A stretch of DNA of 64,000 nt, taken from positions 2,294,001-2,358,000 of the forward strand of contig OZ252002.1 of assembly GCA_965247265.1 (NCBI GenBank), read 5' to 3'. The notes beneath the pieces were generated by a model. It was not told the DNA's origin, did not search any database, and worked only from the letters and a program-made list of their open reading frames with translations. Below, piece after piece: positions 37,347 to 45,901 of the stretch. A program made the translations under genes and the position numbers. The stretch's first letter is position 1. Each line of letters opens with the position of its first letter. The DNA is from G965247265 sp965247265 (GTDB taxonomy: Bacteria > Pseudomonadota > Gammaproteobacteria > UBA4575).

Positions 37347-38429
37347 TTAGCTAATTAACTGAAGAACTGCATTGGTAATTTTCTTTTGATCACACTCTAT
37401 TAAATAAGGGTGCATAGGCAAACTTAATACACGTTCCGCACTGCGTTTTGCAATCTCGCATTTGCTGCTTACTTTTGAAAATACAGGCTGATTACTGAGC
37501 GGTGTTGGATAGTGAATTGCTGCTGGCATATTTTTCTCTGCAATTTTATTAGCAAGAGAATCGCGGTCATCGACCATTATTGTATATTGCGCATAGACAC
37601 TTTTATTATGCGGCTCAATATATGGAGTCACGACCTTATTTGATAAAATCTCATCGTATTTATATGCAATGACATTTCTTGCATCTATTTCTTGAGGAAA
37701 TATCTCTAATTTAGCTAATAAAACAGCTGCTTGAATTGTATCCAATCTACCATTCACACCAACTCTTACATGACGATACCTTCTTTCCTCACCATGCACC
37801 CTAATTTGTTTAATGATTCTAGCAAGACTTTCATTATTCGTAAAAATCGCGCCTGCATCTCCATAACAACCAAGTGGCTTTGATGGAAAGAATGATGTCA
37901 CCCCTATCTGGGATAAAGAACAGGATTTTCGTCCTTTATGTTCTGCGCCAAAACTTTGTGCAGCATCTTCTATAACAGGTAATTCAAACTCTTTTGCAAT
38001 TTGATTAATTTCATCTAATTCTGCACATTGCCCATACAAGCTAACAGGAATGATTGCTTTGGTTTTTTCTGTAATTGCCTCTTTTAGTTTATTCGGATCA
38101 ATATTGTATGTACGAGGATTGATATCAACAAATACTGGCGTTGCACCAAGCAACACTATGATCTCTGCTGTAGCAATAAATGAAAAGTCTGAAGTAATGA
38201 CTTCATCGCCTGGCTGGATCTCTAACGCCAACAACGAAATCAATAATGCGTCTGTGCCGCTTGATACGCCAATACAATGGTTTACACCAACAAAATTAGC
38301 CAATCGTTCTTCAAGTTCTTGTACTTCAGGGCCTAAAATATATTGCCCATGCTCAAGCACTTTTTTAATTCGGCAATTTACATCATTCTCAATACGGGCG
38401 TATTGAGTCTTCAAATCTATGAAGTCCAA
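37347..38429 (-). CDS. WbpE-like nucleotide-sugar aminotransferase (DegT family)
   Basis: A 360-residue PLP aminotransferase with the lysine in SFFPSKPLGCYGDAGAIF and VIEDAAQSFGAEHKG. The whole sequence pattern (FIDLKTQYARIEND, VLEHGQYILGPEVQELEE, IRVHGEERRYRHVRVGVNGR) recalls P. aeruginosa WbpE, which aminates C3 of UDP-2-acetamido-3-keto-glucuronate. The partner genes wbpA, wbpB, wbpD and wbpI are not in the window, so the WbpE reaction is uncertain. It is the first gene of the cluster after ssb, with a 47-base gap and no terminator between. Confidence 0.87.
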   Translation of the reverse strand: MDFIDLKTQYARIENDVNCRIKKVLEHGQYILGPEVQELEERLANFVGVNHCIGVSSGTDALLISLLALEIQPGDEVITSDFSFIATAEIIVLLGATPVFVDINPRTYNIDPNKLKEAITEKTKAIIPVSLYGQCAELDEINQIAKEFELPVIEDAAQSFGAEHKGRKSCSLSQIGVTSFFPSKPLGCYGDAGAIFTNNESLARIIKQIRVHGEERRYRHVRVGVNGRLDTIQAAVLLAKLEIFPQEIDARNVIAYKYDEILSNKVVTPYIEPHNKSVYAQYTIMVDDRDSLANKIAEKNMPAAIHYPTPLSNQPVFSKVSSKCEIAKRSAERVLSLPMHPYLIECDQKKITNAVLQLIS

Positions 38430-38476
38430 AGTCAGTCAGATACTTTTAAATTTAAGAGAATGCCAGACTTGATCGA

Positions 38477-38917
38477 CTAGAACGGGATATCATCATCAAA
38501 GTCATCAGACGCTGATCCTGCACTTACCGGTTCAGGTTGAGAGCTTGCGTGATTCTCAGGCATCATCGCTGTACCACCACCCTTGCCGCCTAACATTTGC
38601 ATATCATTGGCAACAATCTCTGTTGTATACCGGTCATTGCCACTTTTGTCTTGCCATTTACGGGTCTGAAGTCGTCCTTCGATATAAACTTGTGATCCCT
38701 TGTGTAAATATTCACCTGCAATTTCGGCCAGGCGACGAAAAAATACCACGCGATGCCACTCAGTTTTCTCGACTTTTTCACCCGAGTTTTTATCATTCCA
38801 AGACTCTGTGGTAGCAATACTGATATTGCATACTGCCTGCCCACTTGGCATATATTTAATTTCAGGGTCTTGACCAAGATTACCCACTAATATGACTTTA
38901 TTTACGCCTCTTGCCAT
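38477..38917 (-). CDS. ssb: Single-stranded DNA-binding protein
   Basis: SSB coats single-stranded DNA in replication, repair and recombination. The OB fold begins RGVNKVILVGNLGQDPEI and includes WHRVVFFRRLAEIAGEYLHK and YIEGRLQTRKWQDKSGNDRY. A short flexible linker leads to the acidic tip DFDDDIPF, the site that recruits partner proteins. At 146 residues it is somewhat shorter than E. coli SSB because the linker is short. It is divergent from uvrA, as in many gammaproteobacteria. Confidence 0.97.
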   Translation of the reverse strand: MARGVNKVILVGNLGQDPEIKYMPSGQAVCNISIATTESWNDKNSGEKVEKTEWHRVVFFRRLAEIAGEYLHKGSQVYIEGRLQTRKWQDKSGNDRYTTEIVANDMQMLGGKGGGTAMMPENHASSQPEPVSAGSASDDFDDDIPF

Positions 38918-39171
38918 TTCGACTTACCTAGAATAGTTATAGTAATTGTAAGACTGTAGTTTACGAGTAAATTAAGAAAAACTCACGAAGTAGATGTGCG
39001 CTGCCTGAAAGTTGATCAATTAATAATCTACATCTTCAATGATCCTACACTCTCGAATTTATGGATTTTGATAGTAATGAACTGTCAAATTTGCTTTATC
39101 TTTTATGTAATTTTGTGTTTCAGATAGATAAAGAAGTATATTAGTGAGTTTGGTGTTATTTAACAGAATTG
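38918..39171. promoter_or_regulatory. Divergent ssb/uvrA intergenic region
   Basis: This 254-base gap must hold promoters for ssb (minus) and uvrA (plus). For uvrA a candidate -10, TGTAAT at about 39106-39111, sits 17 bases after the weak TGTCAA. For ssb, TACAAT-like and TATAAC-like hexamers occur in 38935-38955, again without good -35 elements. No LexA box of the CTGT-N8-ACAG type is visible. Confidence 0.4.
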
Positions 39172-42039
39172 ATGAAATATATAAGCATCCGCGGCGCAAA
39201 AACCCATAACCTACAAAATATAGATATAGATTTACCTCGAGATAAACTGGTGGTTATCACAGGTCTATCAGGATCCGGTAAATCCTCACTAGCCTTCGAC
39301 ACCATTTTTGCTGAAGGGCAGCGACGATATGTTGAGTCATTGTCAGCATACGCGCGTCAATTCCTAGCACGTATGGAAAAGCCAGATGTGGATTCCATTG
39401 ATGGCTTATCGCCATCTATTTCTATTGAGCAAAAAGCAACATCGCACAACCCACGATCAACTGTTGGCACCATTACTGAAATATATGATTACTTACGTCT
39501 GCTTTATGCTCGTGCTGGTACACCTCGCTGCCCTACCCACAATTTAGAATTAAATGCTCAAACTATCAGTCAGATGGTAGATAAAGTTCTATCCATGGAT
39601 GGAGGCAAAAAATTAATGCTGCTGGCACCTGTAATTCAAAACCGTAAAGGTGAGCACGTTCAATTGCTTGCAAAATTACAAGCACAAGGATTTATGCGCG
39701 CAAGAATTGATCAAGAAATTTATGAACTCGATGCGCCGCCAAAGCTTGATCTTCGACGCAAACACACTATTGAAGTTGTAATTGACCGCTTCAAAGTTAA
39801 AAAAAGTATTCAGTCACGTTTGGCAGAATCATTTGAGACTGCTTTAAAGCTTGCTGATGATATTGCCATAATTCAATCTATGGATGATCCAACGGATAAC
39901 GAGCACGTATTCTCCGCAAAATTTGCCTGTCCTAAATGCGGCTATAGCCTAAATGAGCTCGAACCTCGGCTTTTTTCGTTTAACAACCCCGTGGGCGCAT
40001 GTTCAGACTGTGATGGCTTAGGTGTGGAGCAATTTTTTGACCCTGAATTAGTCATAATTAATGATGAAATCAGCCTTGCGGGTGGAGCAGTGCGTGGCTG
40101 GGATCGCCGCAATCCCTATTACTTTAATATGATGAGCGCAATTGCTAAACATTATGAGTTTGACATAGAAACACCATACAACGAACTAGGCGAAGAGATA
40201 CAAGACATTATACTGTATGGAAGTGAAGATGAAGAAATTCAGTTTAATTATGCCAGTGAGAGCGATAAACCATATATACGTTGTCATACATTTGAGGGCA
40301 TTATTCCAAATATGGATCGACGTTTTCATGAAACGGAATCTAGTGCGGTTCGCGAAGAGCTTAGCAAATATCTCACCACACAAACATGTCAAGAATGTAA
40401 CGGCGATCGCTTAAATATTGAAGCAAGAAATGTATTTATACAGAAAATTAATTTACCCACAATCACATCTTGGGCTACAGAAGATGCACTGAGCTTTTTC
40501 CAGACACTAAAACTTCCTGGGCACCTCGCTACTGTTGGCGAAAAAATAATTAACGAAATAAACGATAGACTTAGATTTTTAGTAAATGTCGGGCTCGATT
40601 ATTTAACACTTGATCGCAGTGCAGACACATTATCAGGCGGTGAAGCACAGCGTATACGACTCGCAAGTCAAATTGGTTCAGGTCTAGTAGGCGTCTCGTA
40701 TATTCTTGATGAACCTTCGATTGGTTTACATCAGCGGGACAACCAAAGACTGATAGAAACACTAAACTATCTACGCGATCTTGGAAATACAGTAATTGTT
40801 GTCGAGCATGATGAAGAAGCCATACGCAGTGCAGATTATGTTGTCGATTTAGGACCAGGAGCTGGAATCCATGGTGGGAGAATTGTTGCCCAAGGCACTC
40901 CAACTGAAATAGAAATAAATAAGGCCTCGCTAACAGGCCAGTATCTTTCGCGAAACCGTGTCATACCTATTCCCGAAATGCGCTTACCCTTTCAAAAATC
41001 AAAAACTTTAAAGATAGTTAAAGCATGTGGCAATAACTTAAAAAACATTACCGTCGACATTCCATTAGGATTACTCACTGTTGTTACAGGCGTTTCAGGC
41101 TCTGGAAAATCAACGTTAGTCAACGACACCTTATATAAACAATGTATGCGCCATCTTCATAGTTCTGGAATTCTTCCCGCTGAATGCAATAAAGTCATAG
41201 GGTTAGAAGAAATAGATAAAGTAATAGATATAGACCAAAGCCCAATTGGACGAACACCCCGATCTAACCCTGCAACCTATACAGGTCTTTTTACACCCAT
41301 TCGAGAACTCTTTGCAAACACCCCTGAATCACGAGCACGTGGTTATGCACCTGGCCGATTTAGTTTTAATGTCAAAGGAGGTCGCTGTGAGATATGCCAA
41401 GGTGATGGAATGATAAAAGTAGAGATGCATTTTTTGCCAAATGTATACGTACCCTGTGATATCTGCCGAGGAAAACGATACAACCGTGAAACATTAGAGA
41501 TCAGGTACAAAGATAAAAATATACACGAAGTTTTATCGATGACTGTTGAAGACGCGCTAGAATTTTTTCAAGCCATCCCATTAATAAAGCGTAAGACACA
41601 AACACTAATGGACGTAGGTTTGTCGTATATTACATTAGGACAAAGTGCTACTACTTTATCGGGCGGGGAAGCACAACGAATAAAAATTTCTCGAGAACTT
41701 TCTAAGCGTGGCACTGGAAAAACACTTTATATATTAGATGAGCCAACAACAGGGCTACACTTCTACGATGTAGAACAACTGTTGAAAGTGCTTCATCGAC
41801 TCAGAGATAGTGGTAACACAGTAATAGTTATCGAACATAATCTTGATGTCATAAAAACGGCAGACTGGATAATTGACTTGGGACCTGAGGGAGGAAACCG
41901 AGGAGGTAAAGTCATTGCCAAGGGGACACCAGAAGATATTGCATTTTCAAAATATTCTTTTACAGGCGCATACCTAAAACCAATCCTTAGTGTAAAGAAA
42001 TCTTCAAAGATACAATGCACAAAAACTAAATTGCTTTAA
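39172..42039 (+). CDS. uvrA: Excinuclease ABC subunit A
   Basis: UvrA is the damage-sensing ATPase of nucleotide excision repair. Two ABC modules are visible: Walker A GLSGSGKSSLA (31-41) and GVSGSGKSTL, and signatures LSGGEAQRIRLASQ and LSGGEAQRIKISREL. Zinc-binding pairs are CPKCGYSLNELEPR with CSDCDGLG, and CEICQGDGMIKVEMHF with CDICRGKRYN. ATG 39172 (955 residues) is used; a TTG lies directly before it. It is the only plus-strand gene of the window, divergent from ssb, and its 3' end overlaps the convergent 42026-42763 gene by 14 bases. Confidence 0.97.
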   Translation: MKYISIRGAKTHNLQNIDIDLPRDKLVVITGLSGSGKSSLAFDTIFAEGQRRYVESLSAYARQFLARMEKPDVDSIDGLSPSISIEQKATSHNPRSTVGTITEIYDYLRLLYARAGTPRCPTHNLELNAQTISQMVDKVLSMDGGKKLMLLAPVIQNRKGEHVQLLAKLQAQGFMRARIDQEIYELDAPPKLDLRRKHTIEVVIDRFKVKKSIQSRLAESFETALKLADDIAIIQSMDDPTDNEHVFSAKFACPKCGYSLNELEPRLFSFNNPVGACSDCDGLGVEQFFDPELVIINDEISLAGGAVRGWDRRNPYYFNMMSAIAKHYEFDIETPYNELGEEIQDIILYGSEDEEIQFNYASESDKPYIRCHTFEGIIPNMDRRFHETESSAVREELSKYLTTQTCQECNGDRLNIEARNVFIQKINLPTITSWATEDALSFFQTLKLPGHLATVGEKIINEINDRLRFLVNVGLDYLTLDRSADTLSGGEAQRIRLASQIGSGLVGVSYILDEPSIGLHQRDNQRLIETLNYLRDLGNTVIVVEHDEEAIRSADYVVDLGPGAGIHGGRIVAQGTPTEIEINKASLTGQYLSRNRVIPIPEMRLPFQKSKTLKIVKACGNNLKNITVDIPLGLLTVVTGVSGSGKSTLVNDTLYKQCMRHLHSSGILPAECNKVIGLEEIDKVIDIDQSPIGRTPRSNPATYTGLFTPIRELFANTPESRARGYAPGRFSFNVKGGRCEICQGDGMIKVEMHFLPNVYVPCDICRGKRYNRETLEIRYKDKNIHEVLSMTVEDALEFFQAIPLIKRKTQTLMDVGLSYITLGQSATTLSGGEAQRIKISRELSKRGTGKTLYILDEPTTGLHFYDVEQLLKVLHRLRDSGNTVIVIEHNLDVIKTADWIIDLGPEGGNRGGKVIAKGTPEDIAFSKYSFTGAYLKPILSVKKSSKIQCTKTKLL

Positions 42040-42763
42040 TCTTTGTCCCAATCGATATATCTATAACATTGTCAACAGATATTTTATTTGCTGCAATTTC
42101 CAGAAGATTATTAGAATTTCGGTACCAAAAACATTCATTTTTATTTGCACAATAAAATGCTTCTTTATAGCTTAACTCATAGTCATTAATTATATATTTT
42201 TTATTCTCATCAAATGCGCTTCCTCCTAGTCTTATTCCAGTTACCGCATTGCCAAAATGGTCGATATATATTATTTCTGAAAGATTGTCCTGCCAATCTG
42301 CGCCGACCAAATCCTTAAGTTGCAGTGGCTCCAGCGCGTTCCCAATATATGCGATAATATTTGCTGCAGCAGGTGCAAATATATCGCGCCCATGAAATGT
42401 TTTTGATATGGATTCTTCATTTACAGTTATTTTAGATAACGAAATAGACGACAACTTTCTAGCAGCGATGGAAAATAATCCATTATTTGGCCCAATGAAT
42501 GAATACCCATCACCTTCTATAATTAATGGTTCTCGACTTGAACCAACCCCTGGATCCACCACACCTACGGTGATTGAGTTCTCTGGTATGAATTCTATTA
42601 AACTGGCCAGCAAGTAAGCGGATGCTTTTGGATTGAATGCAGGTAAATCATGAATGAGGTCAATAATTTTTGCAGATGGTGCAATTTTGTAGATTGCTGA
42701 TTTAATTTGCCCAACATAAGATCCTGCTACACCATAATCAGTAGCTAAAACGATAGGCCTCAT
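42026..42763 (-). CDS. SAM hydroxide adenosyltransferase (DUF62 family)
   Basis: A 245-residue member of the fluorinase/chlorinase-like DUF62 family, whose ordinary members split S-adenosylmethionine into adenosine and methionine using water. Motifs are LATDYGVAGSYVGQIKSAIY, GVVDPGVGSSREPLII, FIGPNNGLFSIAA and IDHFGNAVTGIRLGGSAF. It lies after the rplQ terminator and converges on uvrA with a 14-base overlap of the coding ends. AAAGGA precedes the ATG. The physiological role of these enzymes is not well understood. A SAM-clearing role is inference from the family. Confidence 0.88.
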   Translation of the reverse strand: MRPIVLATDYGVAGSYVGQIKSAIYKIAPSAKIIDLIHDLPAFNPKASAYLLASLIEFIPENSITVGVVDPGVGSSREPLIIEGDGYSFIGPNNGLFSIAARKLSSISLSKITVNEESISKTFHGRDIFAPAAANIIAYIGNALEPLQLKDLVGADWQDNLSEIIYIDHFGNAVTGIRLGGSAFDENKKYIINDYELSYKEAFYCANKNECFWYRNSNNLLEIAANKISVDNVIDISIGTKIKAI

Positions 42764-42803
42764 TATTTTTCCTTTGAAGGATGCATGACTCTATTTTCAC
42801 AAA

Positions 42804-42831
42804 TAAAAAAGCCAGGATAAACCTGGCTTTT
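42804..42831 (-). terminator. Rho-independent terminator after rplQ
   Basis: GCCAGG (42811-42816) and CCTGGC (42822-42827) form a 6-bp GC-rich stem with a 5-base loop. On the minus strand the stem is followed by six Ts and precedes an AT-rich stretch. It lies about 30 bases after the rplQ stop, closing the ribosomal superoperon. Four Ts on the plus side make it possibly active in both directions. Confidence 0.88.
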
Positions 42832-42857
42832 GCAATTTATTTTGAAAGTTATATATA

Positions 42858-43229
42858 TTAAGTCTCTTCAATAGGTCTATCAACGAGCTCAACCATTGCC
42901 ATCTGTGCATTGTCACCGGCTCGATATCCACATTTCAAAATACGTGTGTACCCACCTGGTCGCTCTTTATAGCGCGGACCAAGTTCTGAAAATAACTTAC
43001 CCACACCTGCTTTATCACGTAATTTTGAAAATGCCTGCCGGCGTCTTGCAACACTATCTTCTTTTGCCAATGTAATAAGTGGCTCAACATACCGACGCAG
43101 TTCTTTTGCCTTAGGTAATGTTGTTCGAATCACTTCATGTGATAATAAAGATGTCGCCATATTACTCATCATTACTTTTCGATGAGTGCTGTTACGATTT
43201 AACTGACGCCCTGATTGTCGATGTCTCAC
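42858..43229 (-). CDS. rplQ: 50S ribosomal protein L17
   Basis: L17 lies near the peptide exit tunnel of the 50S subunit. The N-terminus RHRQSGRQLNRNSTHRKVM and the LPKAKELRRYVEPLITLAK segment are diagnostic; the end GDNAQMAMVELVDRP is also family-like. Length, 123 residues, is near that of the E. coli protein. It is the last gene of the alpha operon, 22 bases after rpoA. Confidence 0.98.
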   Translation of the reverse strand: MRHRQSGRQLNRNSTHRKVMMSNMATSLLSHEVIRTTLPKAKELRRYVEPLITLAKEDSVARRRQAFSKLRDKAGVGKLFSELGPRYKERPGGYTRILKCGYRAGDNAQMAMVELVDRPIEET

Positions 43230-43251
43230 GGTGATACCTTTCTCAATTTAC

Positions 43252-44241
43252 CTAAATGATTACTTTTTTCTCTTCACGCAAATTAGGTGGTGGCCAATTT
43301 TCTAAACGCATTCCTAAGGATAACCCATGAGTACCCAATACATCTTTAATCTCTGTTAATGATTTTTTACCAAGATTTGGTGTTTTTAATAATTCAACTT
43401 CGGTACGCTGAATTAAATCACCAATATAGTAAATAGTTTCTGCTTTTAAGCAATTCGCAGAACGTACTGTTAACTCTAAGTCATCGACAGGCCTTACCAA
43501 AATAGGATCAATTTCAGTTTCCGTCTTGTCGGGCTCAACTTGCTCGTCCCCTTGAAGATCTACAAACACAGATAATTGTTGTTGCAAAATACCTGCTGCT
43601 TTACGAATGGTCTCTTCTGGATCAATAGTTCCATTAGTTTCCAAATTTACAATGAGCTTGTCCAAATCGGTGCGCTGTTCAACTCGTGCACTTTCTACAG
43701 AATAAGCAACTTTATGAATTGGGCTAAAGCTTGCATCTAATAATAGTGATCCAATTGCACGATCATCCTCATTACGACGTTGTGCAGCTGGTTGATACCC
43801 ACGACCTTTAGCTATCTTTAAAGTCATGCTTAACGCACCTTGCTCTGTTAAATGCGCAATGACGTGATCTTTATTGATAATCTCAACATCATGATCTGTT
43901 TCAATATCTCCTGCCGTTGCCACGCCAGGTCCCTGCTTTTGCAACGTCAACATTGCTTCTGATTTATTGTGCATTAACACAGCAATGCCTTTTAGGTTAA
44001 GTAGAATATCTACGACATCCTCTTGAACACCCTCAATTGCAGTATATTCATGTAATACACCATCAATTTGTACCTCTATAACAGCATAACCTGGTATAGA
44101 TGACAGCAAAATTCTACGCAATGCATTTCCGAGCGTATGCCCAAATCCACGTTCTAGTGGCTCAAGCGCAACTTTAGCATTGCATTCATCTGCAATTTGA
44201 ACATCTACGACTCTAGGTTTTAGTAACTCACTTGCAACCAT
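43252..44241 (-). CDS. rpoA: RNA polymerase alpha subunit
   Basis: RpoA starts assembly of RNA polymerase and contacts activators and UP elements. The N-terminal domain shows EPLERGFGHTLGNALRRILL and the C-terminal domain the helix-hairpin-helix region (DLELTVRSANCLKAETIYYI, KTPNLGKKSLTEIKDVL) including the DNA-binding Arg. Length, 329 residues, matches E. coli. It sits between rpsD and rplQ, as usual. Confidence 0.98.
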   Translation of the reverse strand: MVASELLKPRVVDVQIADECNAKVALEPLERGFGHTLGNALRRILLSSIPGYAVIEVQIDGVLHEYTAIEGVQEDVVDILLNLKGIAVLMHNKSEAMLTLQKQGPGVATAGDIETDHDVEIINKDHVIAHLTEQGALSMTLKIAKGRGYQPAAQRRNEDDRAIGSLLLDASFSPIHKVAYSVESARVEQRTDLDKLIVNLETNGTIDPEETIRKAAGILQQQLSVFVDLQGDEQVEPDKTETEIDPILVRPVDDLELTVRSANCLKAETIYYIGDLIQRTEVELLKTPNLGKKSLTEIKDVLGTHGLSLGMRLENWPPPNLREEKKVII

Positions 44242-44266
44242 TGATAACCTCTTTTACAAATAACTT

Positions 44267-44887
44267 TTACTTCGAATACAACTCAACTACGAGTGATTCA
44301 TTGATGTCTGGTGGTAAATCATTTCTCTCAGGAACTGACTTAAACTTACCCTGCATTTTCTTTACGTCCACCTCTACCCACTCTGCTAACCCAATTTGCT
44401 CTGCAGCATTCAAAGCATCCTGTATTCGAAGCTGCTTTTGTGATTTTTCTCTTATTGTAATTACATCTTCTGGCGAGACATGGTATGAGGGTATATTTAC
44501 CAAATCGCCATTCACTTCTACTGTCTTATGAGAAATTAGCTGTCGACACTCAGCACGTGTGACACCAAACCCCATTCGATAGGCAACATTATCTAAACGA
44601 CATTCAAGTAGTTGCAAAAGATTTTCACCGGTTGACCCTTTAATAAGTGAAGCTTTTTTATAGTAATTTCTAAATTGCCGTTCCAACACGCCATAAATTC
44701 GTCTTAACTTCTGTTTTTCACGCAACTGCATTCCATAGTTAGATGCACGCCCTCGCTTATCCCCATGTTGTCCGGGCTGTTTATCGATTTTACATTTAGA
44801 ATCAAGCGAGCGCGCACGACTTTTTAACGAAAGATCTGTGCCTTCTCGCCTACTCAATTTACATTTTGGTCCTAAATAACGAGCCAT
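44267..44887 (-). CDS. rpsD: 30S ribosomal protein S4
   Basis: S4 is a primary 16S rRNA-binding protein and, in enterobacteria, the translational repressor of its own operon. ARYLGPKCKLSRREGTDL at the N-terminus and the S4 RNA-binding domain (LECRLDNVAYRMGFGVTRAE) are clear. Length, 206 residues, equals that of E. coli S4. It lies 13 bases after rpsK and 25 bases before rpoA. Confidence 0.98.
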   Translation of the reverse strand: MARYLGPKCKLSRREGTDLSLKSRARSLDSKCKIDKQPGQHGDKRGRASNYGMQLREKQKLRRIYGVLERQFRNYYKKASLIKGSTGENLLQLLECRLDNVAYRMGFGVTRAECRQLISHKTVEVNGDLVNIPSYHVSPEDVITIREKSQKQLRIQDALNAAEQIGLAEWVEVDVKKMQGKFKSVPERNDLPPDINESLVVELYSK

Positions 44888-44900
44888 AATTGTTACCTTC

Positions 44901-45290
44901 TTATACGCGTCGACGCTTTGGTGGGCGACAGCCGTTATGTGGGATAGGGGTTACATCATTAATATTTGTTATTTTGTATCCTACTGCATTTAGTGCGCGA
45001 ACAGCTGATTCACGACCTGGTCCAGGTCCTTTCACTTTTACCTCTAAATTTTTTAGTCCGTATTCAAGTGCTGCTTGTCCTGCTCGATCTGCTGCAATCT
45101 GTGCAGCAAATGGCGTGCTTTTACGCGAACCACGAAATCCTGAACCACCTGAGGTAGCCCATGCCAATGCATTACCTTGTCGATCCGTTATTGTGACAAT
45201 GGTGTTATTAAATGATGCATGTATATGCGCAATACCATCCGTTACAATGCGTTTTACTTTTTTTCGAGTACGTGTTGAAGCTTTTGCCAT
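44901..45290 (-). CDS. rpsK: 30S ribosomal protein S11
   Basis: S11 forms part of the platform of the 30S subunit near the mRNA Shine-Dalgarno helix. The AHIHASFNNTIVTITDRQGN and GPGPGRESAVRALNAVGYKI segments and the end HNGCRPPKRRRV are diagnostic. Length, 129 residues, is standard. It lies between rpsM and rpsD. Confidence 0.98.
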   Translation of the reverse strand: MAKASTRTRKKVKRIVTDGIAHIHASFNNTIVTITDRQGNALAWATSGGSGFRGSRKSTPFAAQIAADRAGQAALEYGLKNLEVKVKGPGPGRESAVRALNAVGYKITNINDVTPIPHNGCRPPKRRRV

Positions 45291-45323
45291 TTTAATTTGA
45301 TATGTAATTTAAATTATTAACCA

Positions 45324-45680
45324 TTAACGTTTAATTGGCCTTCTTGGGCCTTTGCGTGTTCGCGCATTCGTACGCGTACGCTGTCCTCGTAAAGGTAGCC
45401 CGCGTCTATGGCGGATACCTCGATATGTCCCTAAATCCATAAGTCTTTTAATATTTACAGTAATTTCTCGTCTAAGATCTCCTTCTACTCGATAATTCGC
45501 AACTTCTGTTCGAATACGACCTATTTCATCTTCACTTAGATCTTTAATTTTAGTAGTCGTTTGTATTCCTACTGCTTTACATATTTTTTGAGAACTCGTA
45601 CGACCAATTCCATAAATAGATGCCAGTGCAATAACTGCATGTTTATGTACAGGTACATTAATTCCAGCAATTCGCGCCAT
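45324..45680 (-). CDS. rpsM: 30S ribosomal protein S13
   Basis: S13 sits in the 30S head and contacts the P-site tRNA and the 50S subunit (bridge B1). ARIAGINVPVHKHAVIALAS and the tail RHRRGLPLRGQRTRTNARTR are diagnostic. Length, 118 residues, is the same as E. coli. A 97-base gap to rpmJ upstream is long for this operon and may hold the S4-responsive leader. Confidence 0.98.
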   Translation of the reverse strand: MARIAGINVPVHKHAVIALASIYGIGRTSSQKICKAVGIQTTTKIKDLSEDEIGRIRTEVANYRVEGDLRREITVNIKRLMDLGTYRGIRHRRGLPLRGQRTRTNARTRKGPRRPIKR

Positions 45681-45777
45681 TTATGCATTACCTCGAATTG
45701 AATTTATTAAAAGATTCAAAATGGTGCCTGTGTTCCCTTTGTAATTACTTAACCTCATAATATTGCTCATAATCTGT
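45681..45777 (-). promoter_or_regulatory. Possible alpha-operon leader before rpsM
   Basis: The 97 bases between rpmJ and rpsM are the place where E. coli has the S4-binding pseudoknot leader. A GAGG Shine-Dalgarno sequence lies about ten bases before the rpsM ATG. I could not draw a convincing pseudoknot by eye, so a regulatory role rests only on position and gap length. Confidence 0.25.
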
Positions 45778-45891
45778 TTAACCTTGGCGCTGCTTGTGCC
45801 TAGGATCTTTGCAAATTACACGAACCACCCCATTACGACGTATTACCTTGCAATTTCTACACATTTTTTTTACAGATGCTCTTACTTTCAT
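45778..45891 (-). CDS. rpmJ: 50S ribosomal protein L36
   Basis: A 37-residue protein starting MKVRASVKKMCRNCKVI and ending CKDPRHKQRQG. The Cys11, Cys14, Cys27 and C-terminal His residues form the zinc site of the C+ form of L36. It lies between secY and rpsM, the usual place, 10 bases after the secY stop. Confidence 0.97.
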   Translation of the reverse strand: MKVRASVKKMCRNCKVIRRNGVVRVICKDPRHKQRQG

Positions 45892-45901
45892 AACTGCCTC
45901 T

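Noticed and set aside
38430..38476. JUMPstart/ops element before the polysaccharide cluster
   Set aside because: GGCGGTAG or its complement is not present in this gap, so RfaH-type control is not supported here.
44890..45300. 136-codon plus-strand frame antisense to rpsK
   Set aside because: It lies wholly against a well-supported ribosomal gene and encodes nothing recognisable; it is a by-product of rpsK codon choice.
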